Below, one piece after another: positions 8,477-17,663 of a stretch of DNA of 34,674 bases. The DNA lies in the NCBI GenBank assembly GCA_937998695.1, contig CALLCO010000078.1, positions 1 through 34,674 of the forward strand, given 5' to 3'. The first letter of the stretch is position 1; each line of letters begins with the position of its first letter. The position numbers and the translations under genes are program-made. The DNA is from Candidatus Ozemibacteraceae bacterium (GTDB lineage Bacteria; Muiribacteriota; Ozemobacteria; Ozemobacterales; Ozemobacteraceae). Below the pieces are notes generated by a model, which saw nothing but the letters and a program-made list of their open reading frames with translations, was not told the origin of the DNA and ran no database searches.

Positions 8477-9361
8477 ATGCATATTCGTTGGAAGGTATCG
8501 TGGTTGGTCCTGTTGACGGTTGTTGGTGGATGGTCGGCCATCCATGCCCAGCAGGCCCCAAAGCCCGGTCAAGGTCAAGTGGGCGAACCTCCATCGGTTT
8601 CTGTCATGCAGCCGAGCTCTCCAGCCGGGCAACCTCAATTGTTGAGCGGAGTTGGGATTGTGGCCGAGTCGCGGACGGCCGTCGAACGGGCAGCGTTTCA
8701 GGCGATGGCCATTACCCTAGGCCAGTTTGTCATGGCCTACACCAACAATGGGCTGGCCCCCATCTACGGTATTTTGCAGAAAGAGGGTCAGGAATACCGG
8801 TTGGTGCCCACGGCCTGGGACGCGGAGAAGGTCGAAGCCGATCTTTTCTCCCCCGATGCGAAATCGTCTTCTCTGGAATTGCCGGTCGGGCATATCACCC
8901 TGACCCCCATGACCGACGGACCTTACTCGGGTTGGCGAGGGCAGCTGATGATCAATACCCCCGGGGAAGCCGACGCCCGCAGTCTGGCTTGCGTGGTGTT
9001 GTCACCACCGGCTACCGCTGGAATGGATGTAGGTAATATCGCCATGGGAAAAATCTCACCGGCGTCAGTGGCGGCAACCCTGGTCAGCATGGGGTATCTT
9101 ACCAACCTGGATCTTGCCCGACTATTTCCTCCGGAAGGCGCTTTGGGAACGACCTCCGTGGGCAAGGGAACGAAACCGACGGCGGACGTGCGCCAAGCCT
9201 CGCCGGTCAAGATTCAGGACCATCTTGATCGCAAGCCAGGAAGCCCGACACCGGTAGCCCCCGAGTCGTCCTCTTTGGTTCACCCGACGACCACCCGGAC
9301 GGATTCTTCGAGCAAGATGGGGCCTTCCACGATTCTCCCCGGGAAAAAGGATTCGAAATAA
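8477..9361 (+). CDS. Secreted protein of unknown function
   Basis: 294 residues with a clear Sec signal peptide: MHIRWK followed by a hydrophobic stretch and AHA-Q at about residue 25. The mature protein has a Pro/Gln/Ser-rich linker (~26-55), a folded centre (~60-205) with no motif I recognise, and a low-complexity Ser/Thr/Pro/Lys-rich end (~210-294). The RBS AAAGGAGGAG (8463-8472) decides the start. It is preceded by a ~180-base structured leader and ends at a convergent boundary with the helicase gene. It is probably periplasmic or cell-surface; no function is assigned. Confidence 0.8.
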   Translation: MHIRWKVSWLVLLTVVGGWSAIHAQQAPKPGQGQVGEPPSVSVMQPSSPAGQPQLLSGVGIVAESRTAVERAAFQAMAITLGQFVMAYTNNGLAPIYGILQKEGQEYRLVPTAWDAEKVEADLFSPDAKSSSLELPVGHITLTPMTDGPYSGWRGQLMINTPGEADARSLACVVLSPPATAGMDVGNIAMGKISPASVAATLVSMGYLTNLDLARLFPPEGALGTTSVGKGTKPTADVRQASPVKIQDHLDRKPGSPTPVAPESSSLVHPTTTRTDSSSKMGPSTILPGKKDSK

Positions 9362-9411
9362 CTCCTGGAGCTGGTCATCGCGGAAAGGGGCCTCGTGCCC
9401 ATCTGCCTTTT

Positions 9412-9444
9412 TGGCCTGGGGAGCGCGTGCCGTTTCCCAGGCCA
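9412..9444. terminator. Hairpin between convergent genes
   Basis: TGGCCTGGG (9412-9420) is an exact inverted repeat of CCCAGGCCA (9436-9444), with a 15-base loop. It lies between the end of the secreted-protein gene and the end of the helicase gene. There is no T run on either side, so it is only a possible terminator. Confidence 0.35.
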
Positions 9445-9572
9445 GGCGATCGGCACACGCCCCAAACAGTTGCACGTTTTCTGGGGTTCATCGGTGTGCT
9501 TCGACGATGAGCCAACGCTCGGTTTCGCAGGGGGCTGGCGGGCGAGCAGGTCCCCGAGAAAGGATTCAGGGG

Positions 9573-11198
9573 TTACGCGCGGCGGGGGCCTCGGCGGCGA
9601 GACCGGCCGGAGCTGCGCCTGGTATGTCTCGCGGCAGGGGAAGAGATCTCTTCGTCCGGTGAGGAGGCGCCTCTGGCCTCGGGAACGGGAATTGGTTCCG
9701 GTCGCCCTTCCAGGCGCAGGCGGGTGGCCGTCTCGTCGAGCAGCATCAAGAAGATCTCGCTGCCCTGGTCGTGCTCGCGCAGGTCGGCGAGCAGGCGGGT
9801 GAAGCCGCGCATGCGCTCGCGGGTGGCCGAGTCGAGGTCGCGCAGCCGGGCTTCGAGCCGGGCCAGCAGGCGCTCGGCCAAACGGGCTTGCACTTCTTCG
9901 GCGGTGGGGGTGTTCTTTTTGATGAACGGCACGCCATAGCGCTTGCCCGCCCGCTTGACGTCCATCTCCTGGATCATCGAGACCAGGCTGACGGCAACGC
10001 CCCGGTTGCCGGCGCGGGCGGTGCGGCCCGCGCGGTGGATGTACTGCTCGAAATCGGGCGGGAAATCGTAGACGAACACATACTCGAGCCGGCTGACGTC
10101 GATGCCGCGCGCCGCCACGTCGGTGGCCACCATCAGGCGCAGGGTGTGCTTCTTGAGACGGGCCATGACGTTTTCGCGTTCCTTCTGGCTGACGTCACCG
10201 CTGATCTGGTCGACGTCGTAGCCGAACCGGCGGAGGAAGGCCGACAGATACTCGACCTCGCTCTTGGTGTTGCAGAAGATGATGGCGCTGCTAGGGTTCT
10301 CGATCTCGAGAATGCGCATCAGCACCCGGTCTTTCTGCATGGGGTCGACCACGTAGTAGACGTGGTCCATCGCGGTGACGTGGACGTTGTCGGCCGACAG
10401 GCCGATGAACTGCGGCTGCCGCAGGAACTCGTCCGCCATCAGGCGGACGCCGCCCGGGATGGTGGCGGAGAACATCGCCGAGACCCGTTGTTTGGGCAGA
10501 TAGGACCGGATGCGGCGCATGTCGGGCCAGAAGCCCATCGATAGCAGTTCGTCGGCCTCGTCGATGACCAGATAACGCAGGTGCTGCAGCGACAGGCTCT
10601 TGCGGCCGAGGTGATCGAGCAGGCGGCCGGGGGTGCCGACCACGAGGTGGGCCCCGTCGCGGAATGCCTGTAGTTGTGGGCCGTAGCCGACGCCGCCGTA
10701 GACGGCCACCGAGCGCACGCCCATCGAGCCGGCCAGCCGGTCGCACTCGGCTTTGACCTGATGGGCCAGTTCGCGGGTGGGGGCCAGGATCAGCGCCTGG
10801 GTTACCGGTTTCGACGGGTCGATGCGGCACAGCAACGGCAGCAGGAACGCGCCCGTCTTGCCGCTTCCCGTCTGCGATTGCACGATGATGTCGTGATCGT
10901 CGAGCAGCCAGGGGATGACCCGGGCCTGCACCGGCATGGGCGCCGGCCAGCCGGCCGCCTCGACGGCGCGGCGCAGGGGCTCGGGCAGGTCGCTGAACGC
11001 GAACGGCGGATACTCGGGAGCCGGTGGGACGTCCAGCGTGGCCGGCGTGGCCGGCGTGCCGTCGGTGGTGGCCGCGATACCGCTGCCACTTTCCGCCACG
11101 GGAAGCGTTTCGAGGTGGGGGGCGGCGCCTCCCGCGGGGTCAGGGTCGTGACCGCCAGGCAGAACACCATCGGGAACGGAAGCGAATGGAACAGACAT
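9573..11198 (-). CDS. DEAD-box ATP-dependent RNA helicase
   Basis: 541 residues from the ATG at 11198, which has a good RBS (GGAGG, 8 bases upstream); the frame stays open further upstream but crosses the promoter. All core motifs are present: Q motif around 67-91, SQTGSGKT (108-115), PTRELA (140-145), GTPGRLLD (188-195), DEAD (213-216), SAT (244-246), ATDVAARGID (358-367) and HRAGRTARAG (388-397). Such proteins unwind short RNA duplexes in ribosome assembly, RNA decay or cold adaptation. The N-terminal ~60 residues are Pro/Ala-rich and the C-terminus ends in a Ser/Arg-rich basic tail (~524-541), as in RNA-binding tails of CsdA- or RhlE-type helicases. The exact subfamily cannot be fixed. Confidence 0.95.
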   Translation of the reverse strand: MSVPFASVPDGVLPGGHDPDPAGGAAPHLETLPVAESGSGIAATTDGTPATPATLDVPPAPEYPPFAFSDLPEPLRRAVEAAGWPAPMPVQARVIPWLLDDHDIIVQSQTGSGKTGAFLLPLLCRIDPSKPVTQALILAPTRELAHQVKAECDRLAGSMGVRSVAVYGGVGYGPQLQAFRDGAHLVVGTPGRLLDHLGRKSLSLQHLRYLVIDEADELLSMGFWPDMRRIRSYLPKQRVSAMFSATIPGGVRLMADEFLRQPQFIGLSADNVHVTAMDHVYYVVDPMQKDRVLMRILEIENPSSAIIFCNTKSEVEYLSAFLRRFGYDVDQISGDVSQKERENVMARLKKHTLRLMVATDVAARGIDVSRLEYVFVYDFPPDFEQYIHRAGRTARAGNRGVAVSLVSMIQEMDVKRAGKRYGVPFIKKNTPTAEEVQARLAERLLARLEARLRDLDSATRERMRGFTRLLADLREHDQGSEIFLMLLDETATRLRLEGRPEPIPVPEARGASSPDEEISSPAARHTRRSSGRSRRRGPRRA

Positions 11199-11220
11199 GG
11201 AACAGACCTCCAGGAAATAC

Positions 11221-11240
11221 GACCGGCCCAACGGCCGGTC
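11221..11240 (-). promoter_or_regulatory. Perfect hairpin in the helicase 5' UTR
   Basis: GACCGGCC-N4-GGCCGGTC is an exact 8-bp inverted repeat between the predicted transcription start (~11250) and the RBS of the DEAD-box gene. It could stall or shield translation until unwound; the role is inferred. Confidence 0.55.
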
Positions 11241-11256
11241 AGGTTCATTCCCCGAC

Positions 11257-11262
11257 ATTATA
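11257..11262 (-). promoter_or_regulatory. TATAAT -10 box of the helicase gene
   Basis: On the minus strand this reads GGGTATAATG, a perfect -10 about 60 bases upstream of the ATG at 11198. No TTGACA-like -35 is visible at 17 bases (AGGTGT is found there). Confidence 0.5.
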
Positions 11263-11467
11263 CCCGCAATCCGTTCCACACACCTCATTTCGGGGCGGCC
11301 CACTGTGTCCCTGGCTCAGACCAGCATCTGGTGCTGGTTTTCAGGCAGGTATCGGGCGGGGCCTGGAGCCGGCCCGCGGCAGGGAGGGTGGTGAAACCTC
11401 CATCGGAAGCCAACCAGGCGCGGGACACTTTGCCCCGGTCGGGAAATTTCGGTTTGTGGAACGGGTT

Positions 11468-14400
11468 CTACGGGAGGAAGGCGGGGCCGTGGGGGCCGGC
11501 GGGGTTGGCGGCCTGGAGTTCGGCGAGCTCGGCTTCGGCGCGGCGCCGGCCGGGGTGGTTCAGCTCGCGGTAGGCGGCGGCGCGGGCCGACAGGAAGTCC
11601 TCGTTCCAGGGGACGAAGGGTTCGAACTCGGCGCAGAGCTCGGCGGTGAGGGAAGCGGGCAGCTTGGGGAGCAGGCCGGCCAGGGCCTGCACCCGCACCT
11701 CGTTCTCGGCCGAGAGCAGGAAACGGGGGCGCAACAGGGCGGCGATCCGCGGGGCCAGCGAAGGGGCCTGTAGGCCCATGTTCATGGCGGTCTCGAGGCC
11801 CCGCCGCAGGATCGACTTGACCGGGAACGGGCGTTCCTGGAAGACGGCCAGGCCCTTCTCGAGGCACTCGAAGGCCTGGGTGAAGCTGCCGATCTTGTGG
11901 TGGAAGGTGGCTTCGATCAGCCAGGCCTCGCCGGGAAACGCGGCCCGGGCGGATTCGAGCATACCCAGTGTTTCCGGGGCCCCGTAGCGGGCGAAGGCTT
12001 CCCCGAGCATCAGGAACTCGGCGGGGTGTGAAGGCTGGCGGGACTGATCGTTCCAGTATTTGAGGAAGGCGGCGAAATCCTCGCGGCAGAAGCTGGTGTG
12101 GGCCGCCACCCGCTGCAGGTATCCCTTCTCGGGATCCTCGATCGAGCGGCATTCGATGTCGCCGAGGGTAAGGAAGAGCAGAGCCTGGTTCTGCACCTCC
12201 TCCCAGTCGAGCTGGCCGTCCCGCAGGGGGGGGCGGTGGAACCCCTGGGCATAGGCTTCCGACCGCAGGCGGCGCATCATGCCGAGATTCTTCTTCCCCA
12301 TGGTGCGCAGCAGGCCGAACTCGACGGTCATGCGATCGTCGGTGCTGATCTCCCGCTCCGGCACCCGGGTTGCCACCAGGTGGGCGAAATCGGCATTCGC
12401 CTGGTAGTGCGAAAAGTAGCCCTCGACACCGGTGGCCCGCCACCCCTGCCAGAGGGCGGTCTTCCAGGGTTCGCCGGCCAGTCGCTGCTCGAGGAGGGCC
12501 CGCGAATGGGCGAGCCGTTCCATGGTGCAGAGCAGCAGCAGGTCGCCGTCGCTGGTCTGCCAGGTCTCGATGTGAGGGAAGACGTCGTGCAGGGTGGCGT
12601 AGATGGTCCGCATCGTTTCGACGTCGATCTCGTAGCCTTGTACCCACTGCGAAAAAATACCACCGGACTGCAGCCGGCGCGCCGCCGCCCGGTAGAACTC
12701 GCGGGTGAACAAACTGGCGATGCCGGCCCGGAAGGGGTTGGACGGCTCGGAGACGATCAGGTCATAGGTCTGTCCGTCGGTCAGCAGCAGTTCGCGGGCA
12801 TCGCCGAGCCGCACCTCGACCTTGGGGTGGTGCAGCACGTCGTGGTTGATCGGCGCACATCGCGAGGCCACCTCGAAGACGAGCGGCTCGAGCTCGGCCA
12901 CGACCACTTTCTCCATCTCGGGCACGGCGGCCAGCCAGCCTGCCGAGCACCCGGTGCCCAGGCCGATGACGAAGGCCCGGCGCGGGGTGGGGTGGGTGAG
13001 GGCGCTGACCATGCCGAGCATGATCTGGGTGGGGGCGTCGCCGAGGGAGTTGCCGTCGACCTTGCCGTTCAGGCTGAAGGCGAGGCCGTTGGCCTCGGTT
13101 AGGGCGACGCTGCTCTCCTTGCCGTCCTTCTCCCAGATGGTGATGCGGCGTTGCAGGTTCATCCATTCGCGCAGTGCCGTGGCATCGAGGGAATGGAGAG
13201 CCACCCGGCCGAACCCGACATTGCTGTGCCGCCAGACCGCGGTGGGTCCCTCCGCCCTCATGAGGGCGAACCCGGCCCCCACGAGGATGAGCGGGGTCAG
13301 GCTGCCCAGCCGGAAGCCCTGGCGCCGGATCGCCACGCCCACGAGACCCACCGCCAGGAGGCCGCCCAGCAGCCCGGCGAACCTCCAGCAGCCTGGGGCC
13401 GACAACCACGACAGGAGCCCGAAGCCGCCCGCCAGGGCCCCGAGGATGGCTCCGAGGGTGTTGACGGCGTAGAGCAGGCCGACCTGGCGTCCGATGTCGT
13501 GGCGGCCCTGTCCCACCAGCGACAATAGCATGGGGAACTGGTAGCCCGACACCGCCGAAGCCGGGAAGACGACGATGCCGGCGATCAGCGTCCAGTGGAA
13601 GAGCTTGCCGGGGAAACCGAACAGATCGAGACAGCCCAGCAGGCCGGTCAGGATGGCCAGGCGGTCGCCCAGCGCATACGGCACCATCAACAGCAGCATG
13701 CCGAGGGCGGTGACCCCGGCGAATTCCCGCAGGCCTGCGGCCCGCCCCGCCGAACGGGCCGAGAAGAGCAACCCGCCGGCACCGATGCCGGCCAGCGCCA
13801 CGGCCAGGATCAGTCCGAACGAATAGGTCGAACCGCCCAGCAGGGGCGCCAGCATGCGGTACCAGACCATTTCCATGAAGAAGAAGGTGGCGCCCGTCAT
13901 GAAGGCGGCGACGGCTTCGGGCCACAACAGCGGGGAAGGGGAATCGACCGCCCCGGTCGGGGTCGCGGCTTCCCGCCCTCCCGGCCCGCGGTCAGGCGCG
14001 CCGTGCAGGTGTCGGCCGCCTTTCCCATCGTGGTCCGGGGCGCTCTCGCTACCCGTCTGCGGGCTCTGGCCCGTCGGGGTGCGCTCCGACCCGACGGTTC
14101 CGGTCGTTGGCTCGGCCGGAATCTCCGGCAGATGGTTGCCCCACCCCCAGGCGAGCAGTCCGAGCAGGATGTTGGCCGCCGCGGTCAGGAGCAGCGTGTG
14201 CTGCAGCCCGAACCACTCGAGGCAGACGAACGTGCCGGCCAGGACGCCGAGCACCGCGCCGACGGTGTTGGCCCCGTAAAGCAGGCCGAGCACCGGCCGC
14301 CCGGCCTCCTGGTCGGAAGCCACCGCCCGGGCCATGGCCGGGAAGGTGCCCCCCATCAGGAAGGTCGGCAGGCCCAGCACCAGCAGGGCCAGGATGCCCC

Positions 14401-14746
14401 GCACCTGCGTGGCGACCGCTCCGCCCAGGGTGGTCGTTCCCCCCGTGGCCAGGTAGATGTCGCGCACCAAAGACATCAACATCGGCGACAGCGCCGCGCA
14501 CAGGCCGATCCCCACCTCGAGCTTGCCGTACAGGCTCATCGGGCGGGAGTGGGCATCGGTGCGCCGCCCCAGCCACAGGCTGCCGAACCCGATCCCGCCC
14601 ATGAAGATGGCTACGACGGCGGCCGAGGCGGCCGTCGAGGTGCCGAAGATCAGCTTCAACTGCTGGAACCAGACCATCTGGTAGATTAGCCCGCACATAC
14701 CGCTGCCGACCAGGAACCATGCCGCCAGGAAGGGGGAGGGTGCCAT
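11468..14746 (-). CDS. Membrane protein: MFS-type transporter fused to spermidine-synthase-like domain
   Basis: 1092 residues. Hydrophobic segments at about 5-205 and 275-500 form two membrane halves split by a hydrophilic Gly/Pro/Thr linker (~207-272). Residues ~510-745 are a spermidine-synthase-like Rossmann domain: VIGLGTGCSAGW (593-604), VVAELEP (615-621, acidic ribose-binding), LGDARELL (648-654) and SEPSNP (666-671). SEPSNP replaces the catalytic Asp motif of true aminopropyltransferases and, as I recall, is typical of the membrane-fused members, whose substrate is unknown. The last ~340 residues look helical, possibly TPR-like, and are an unusual extension. The ATG at 14746 has a weak GAGG RBS and a promoter just upstream. 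Calling it a spermidine synthase would be overstatement. Confidence 0.85.
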   Translation of the reverse strand: MAPSPFLAAWFLVGSGMCGLIYQMVWFQQLKLIFGTSTAASAAVVAIFMGGIGFGSLWLGRRTDAHSRPMSLYGKLEVGIGLCAALSPMLMSLVRDIYLATGGTTTLGGAVATQVRGILALLVLGLPTFLMGGTFPAMARAVASDQEAGRPVLGLLYGANTVGAVLGVLAGTFVCLEWFGLQHTLLLTAAANILLGLLAWGWGNHLPEIPAEPTTGTVGSERTPTGQSPQTGSESAPDHDGKGGRHLHGAPDRGPGGREAATPTGAVDSPSPLLWPEAVAAFMTGATFFFMEMVWYRMLAPLLGGSTYSFGLILAVALAGIGAGGLLFSARSAGRAAGLREFAGVTALGMLLLMVPYALGDRLAILTGLLGCLDLFGFPGKLFHWTLIAGIVVFPASAVSGYQFPMLLSLVGQGRHDIGRQVGLLYAVNTLGAILGALAGGFGLLSWLSAPGCWRFAGLLGGLLAVGLVGVAIRRQGFRLGSLTPLILVGAGFALMRAEGPTAVWRHSNVGFGRVALHSLDATALREWMNLQRRITIWEKDGKESSVALTEANGLAFSLNGKVDGNSLGDAPTQIMLGMVSALTHPTPRRAFVIGLGTGCSAGWLAAVPEMEKVVVAELEPLVFEVASRCAPINHDVLHHPKVEVRLGDARELLLTDGQTYDLIVSEPSNPFRAGIASLFTREFYRAAARRLQSGGIFSQWVQGYEIDVETMRTIYATLHDVFPHIETWQTSDGDLLLLCTMERLAHSRALLEQRLAGEPWKTALWQGWRATGVEGYFSHYQANADFAHLVATRVPEREISTDDRMTVEFGLLRTMGKKNLGMMRRLRSEAYAQGFHRPPLRDGQLDWEEVQNQALLFLTLGDIECRSIEDPEKGYLQRVAAHTSFCREDFAAFLKYWNDQSRQPSHPAEFLMLGEAFARYGAPETLGMLESARAAFPGEAWLIEATFHHKIGSFTQAFECLEKGLAVFQERPFPVKSILRRGLETAMNMGLQAPSLAPRIAALLRPRFLLSAENEVRVQALAGLLPKLPASLTAELCAEFEPFVPWNEDFLSARAAAYRELNHPGRRRAEAELAELQAANPAGPHGPAFLP

Positions 14747-14772
14747 GAACCACCTCGCCGCGAGTTTCCCCC

Positions 14773-14801
14773 GTTATAGCCCAAATCCCGGCCAAGTACA
14801 A
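14773..14801 (-). promoter_or_regulatory. Promoter of the MFS/spermidine-synthase-like gene
   Basis: On the minus strand, TTGTAC (14796-14801) is followed after 17 bases by TATAAC (14773-14778). It sits 27 bases upstream of the ATG at 14746. Confidence 0.6.
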
Positions 14802-14950
14802 GCACCGGATTTTCCTTGGCTCCCTGCGCCACCGTCTACCGGTCAGACCCCGATTGCTCCGTTAGGTAGTCTGTCCTGCGCGGGCGAACGATGGCTTTCA
14901 GGCTGGTCCTTGTTCAGGCAGGGGGGTTCCGGGGTATGGGAGGGGGCAGG

Positions 14951-14956
14951 TATACT
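14951..14956 (+). promoter_or_regulatory. TATACT -10 box for the gene at 15019
   Basis: TATACT is five of six matches to the -10 consensus and lies about 60 bases before the start codon. The -35 is weak (TTCCGG at 14927-14932, 18 bases away). Confidence 0.45.
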
Positions 14957-15018
14957 TAAAAAGCTTCCGTACCCCGACCGCGTCGGGGAGTCCTTCCCAT
15001 CTCGAACGGAGAATCGTC

Positions 15019-16290
15019 ATGAGAACACGGATCCTGCGGCTGACGGTGGTCATCCTCCTCGTGGGGATGGCGGGGGCGTTCGCCGGCGAGTTCAAAGACT
15101 GGCTCAAGAAACTGCCGGTCGCCGAGCACTACCAACAGGACGGCTTCCGACTGGTCGATCCCAAGGGTGACGCCTATCTGATCCGCATGCTCGACACCGT
15201 TCCGATGAAGCTGCTGTCGACCCTGGTCAAGGGAGACTACCCCCAGGCCGAGATCGACCGCGAGCGTGAGCTGAAAGCCCTCGAAGCCCAGCAAAAACAG
15301 GCCGCCGCCGCCGGCTTCAAGATCGGCAAGACCCGGCCGATCGACCCCGACCGGTTGGTCAACGCGTTTCGCCAGATCATCCAGCAGTATCCGAAGATCG
15401 TCCCGACCCTCGGCGAAGAACACGAATGGAGCCCCGAAGCGAAGCGGTATCTGTGGTACGGGTTCTGGCACCGGTTGGGCCGGGTCGTCTTCCGGCGCCA
15501 GAAAGAGTTTCCTTCACCACTCTTTTTGCGGTCGAAGCTGTTCCTGCTGCTCGCCTGCGGCTGGACCAGCCGCTACGCCGTCACCGGCCAGGAGCAGGCC
15601 CTGACCGCCCGACTCATGTCGTATCCCGATCGCGCCGTGCAGATCCACGACCTGTTCCGTGAGAGCTACGTCCTCAACCATGGGAACCTCTACCTCACCA
15701 TGCTGACCGCCGAAAACGTGCTGGCCAGCAATCCCTATCGGGTCGACCGGCAGAACGACCCCCTGCAGAAGAAGCTGGCCTACCTGCGTCACGACACCTG
15801 CGAGTTCGGCGACAATTACGGCGCCTGGTACCATTTCTTCGGCATCGCTCTCTACGGGCTGGTCCGGGCGCCAGCCGTCGCCCGCGCGGTGGCCGAGATC
15901 GAGTCGCTGGGCTCCCTGTTCCTGGAGGGTGCCGACAAGCAGGAGGACTACATCAACCGGATCGGCGCCATTTTTGGCCGCAAGCTGAATCGAATGTTCG
16001 TGAACGGCGACTGGCGCCGCCCCCTGACCGCCGCCGACCGCACCGACTACATGCTTCCCAACCCGCTCCTCGACGCCGGGAAGGCGCCGGGGAACGGGGC
16101 GCCCAAATCCCCGGTCAGTGGCCAGACCGGCTCGGGGGAAATCCGCCCGGGCGTCGATCAGGCCGCTCAGACCGGTCAGGCCGACGATGCCGACCGTCCA
16201 GACGATGCCGACCGTGCCGACTCGGTGGACCATGCCGACCGGGCGGGTCAGGCCGACGAGGAGCCCACCGACCCGATGAACCTCCAGTGA
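15019..16290 (+). CDS. Secreted protein of unknown function with Asp/Ala repeat tail
   Basis: 423 residues with a signal peptide (MRTRILR, hydrophobic core, AFA-GEF at about 22). The body (~25-350) is mixed alpha, rich in Tyr, Trp and Leu, and contains HDTCEFGDNYGAWYHFFG near 255-272; I do not recognise a family. The last ~60 residues are an acidic low-complexity tail of Asp-Ala-Asp-Arg type units. The DNA there repeats: GACGATGCCGACCGT occurs at 16183-16197 and 16201-16215. GGAG upstream supports the ATG. It is probably exported to the periplasm or surface. It is transcribed divergently from the MFS/spermidine-synthase-like gene. Confidence 0.8.
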   Translation: MRTRILRLTVVILLVGMAGAFAGEFKDWLKKLPVAEHYQQDGFRLVDPKGDAYLIRMLDTVPMKLLSTLVKGDYPQAEIDRERELKALEAQQKQAAAAGFKIGKTRPIDPDRLVNAFRQIIQQYPKIVPTLGEEHEWSPEAKRYLWYGFWHRLGRVVFRRQKEFPSPLFLRSKLFLLLACGWTSRYAVTGQEQALTARLMSYPDRAVQIHDLFRESYVLNHGNLYLTMLTAENVLASNPYRVDRQNDPLQKKLAYLRHDTCEFGDNYGAWYHFFGIALYGLVRAPAVARAVAEIESLGSLFLEGADKQEDYINRIGAIFGRKLNRMFVNGDWRRPLTAADRTDYMLPNPLLDAGKAPGNGAPKSPVSGQTGSGEIRPGVDQAAQTGQADDADRPDDADRADSVDHADRAGQADEEPTDPMNLQ

Positions 16291-16291
16291 T

Positions 16292-16320
16292 TTGTCGAAC
16301 GGGGCCCGGCGCGGTAGGAT
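16292..16320 (+). promoter_or_regulatory. Promoter of the methionine gamma-lyase-like gene
   Basis: TTGTCG (16292-16297) and TAGGAT (16315-16320) are separated by exactly 17 bases, each matching four of six consensus positions. The box pair starts right after the stop codon of the preceding gene. Confidence 0.5.
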
Positions 16321-16355
16321 GAGGGGGTAAAACCTACCCCACCGGAGGAACGGAC

Positions 16356-17663
16356 GTGAAGACGATGCACGAGTGGTATCCCAAATGGTTCGAGCGCAAG
16401 CAGAAGTATGCCCGCACCGAGGAGCGCTTCCTGTCTGAAGACCGGTTCGCCTCGATCGGCGTGGGGATCGGCCTGCCCAACATCGTCCAGAAATCGACCT
16501 TCAGTTTCCGCAATGTCAAAGACGGGGCCGATCGCTTCCTGGGCAAGTCGAAGAGCGGCGAGAAGCCCTATGCGCGCATCTACACGCGTCTGGGCAACCC
16601 GACCACCGAGTATCTGGAAAAAGTGCTGTTCCAGCTCGACTGTCAGCACATCATCGACGCCGCCCTGAAGGCCGACGAGCGCAAACCGACCATCGGTTCC
16701 CTGGTCTTCGCCTCGGGCATGGCCGCCATCGCCTGCACCACCTTTGCCCTCGTCAAGAGCGGGTCGGCGATTCTCAGCGGCAACGTCTACGGCTGCACCG
16801 ACAGTTTCTTCCGGTCGCTCCAGAAGTTCGGGGTGACCAGCCGGTTCATCGACATGACCGACCTGAAAGCGGTCGAGCGGGCCCTCGACGAGACCCCGCA
16901 GGCGGCGATGCTCTTCCTCGAGACTCCCGACAACCCCACGCTGCAGATCGCCGACCTCGAGGGCATCTCGCGGTTGGCCGAGCAGCGGGGCGTGCCGCTG
17001 GTCGTCGACAACACCTTCGCCACGCCGTTCCTGCAGCAGCCGTTCCGGCTCGGGGCCGACATCACCATCCAGAGCCTGACCAAGTATGTGAATGGCCACT
17101 CGACCTGCGTCGGCGGGGTGGTGATCGGCCCCTGGAACTTCGTGGGCGAGCATCTGTTCCCCGTATACAAAGATCACGGGCCCACCCCCAGCCCCTTCGA
17201 CTCGTGGCTGAACTCGCAAGGGGTGCAGACCCTGCACCTGCGCATGGAACGCGTCTGCGCCTCGGCCCTCGAGCTGGCCGGCCGCCTCGAAAAGCACCCC
17301 AAGGTGGCCCGGGTCTACTATCCCGGCCTGACATCACACCCGCAGCACGCCGTGGCCAAACGGCAGATGCGGGCTTTCGGCGGCATGATCGCTTTCGAGC
17401 TGAAGGGCGGCTTCGAGCCGGGCGCCCGCCTGATGGACTATTTCGCCACCTACACGACGCCCATGGAGCTGGCGGTCAGCCTTGGCAGCGCGGTCAGCTA
17501 TATCCAGCACCCCGCCTCGATGACCCACTCGGGCATTCCCGCAGCCGACCGGCAGGCCCGCGGCATCACCGAAGGCCTGGTGCGCTGGTCGGTCGGCCTC
17601 GAGGGCGTGGAAACCCTCTGGCACGCCATGCAGGAGGGCATCGACCTGGCCTGTCGGGGCTGA
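16356..17663 (+). CDS. Cys/Met-metabolism PLP enzyme, probably methionine gamma-lyase
   Basis: 435 residues. PLP-dependent enzyme of the cystathionine-gamma-synthase/lyase family. PLP Lys243 is in SLTKYVNGHS, phosphate-binding residues are in YTRLGNPT (76-83) and ASGMAA (119-124), and DNTFATP is at 218-224. Cys147 in NVYGCTDSFF corresponds to the Cys of methionine gamma-lyases; gamma-synthases and cystathionine gamma-lyases mostly have Gly there. This favours cleavage of methionine to methanethiol, ammonia and 2-oxobutyrate. The N-terminus is about 30 residues longer than usual. The GTG at 16356 has GGAGG 7 bases upstream; ATG at 16365 is the alternative. O-acetylhomoserine sulfhydrylase is the other possibility. 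Confidence 0.85.
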   Translation: MKTMHEWYPKWFERKQKYARTEERFLSEDRFASIGVGIGLPNIVQKSTFSFRNVKDGADRFLGKSKSGEKPYARIYTRLGNPTTEYLEKVLFQLDCQHIIDAALKADERKPTIGSLVFASGMAAIACTTFALVKSGSAILSGNVYGCTDSFFRSLQKFGVTSRFIDMTDLKAVERALDETPQAAMLFLETPDNPTLQIADLEGISRLAEQRGVPLVVDNTFATPFLQQPFRLGADITIQSLTKYVNGHSTCVGGVVIGPWNFVGEHLFPVYKDHGPTPSPFDSWLNSQGVQTLHLRMERVCASALELAGRLEKHPKVARVYYPGLTSHPQHAVAKRQMRAFGGMIAFELKGGFEPGARLMDYFATYTTPMELAVSLGSAVSYIQHPASMTHSGIPAADRQARGITEGLVRWSVGLEGVETLWHAMQEGIDLACRG

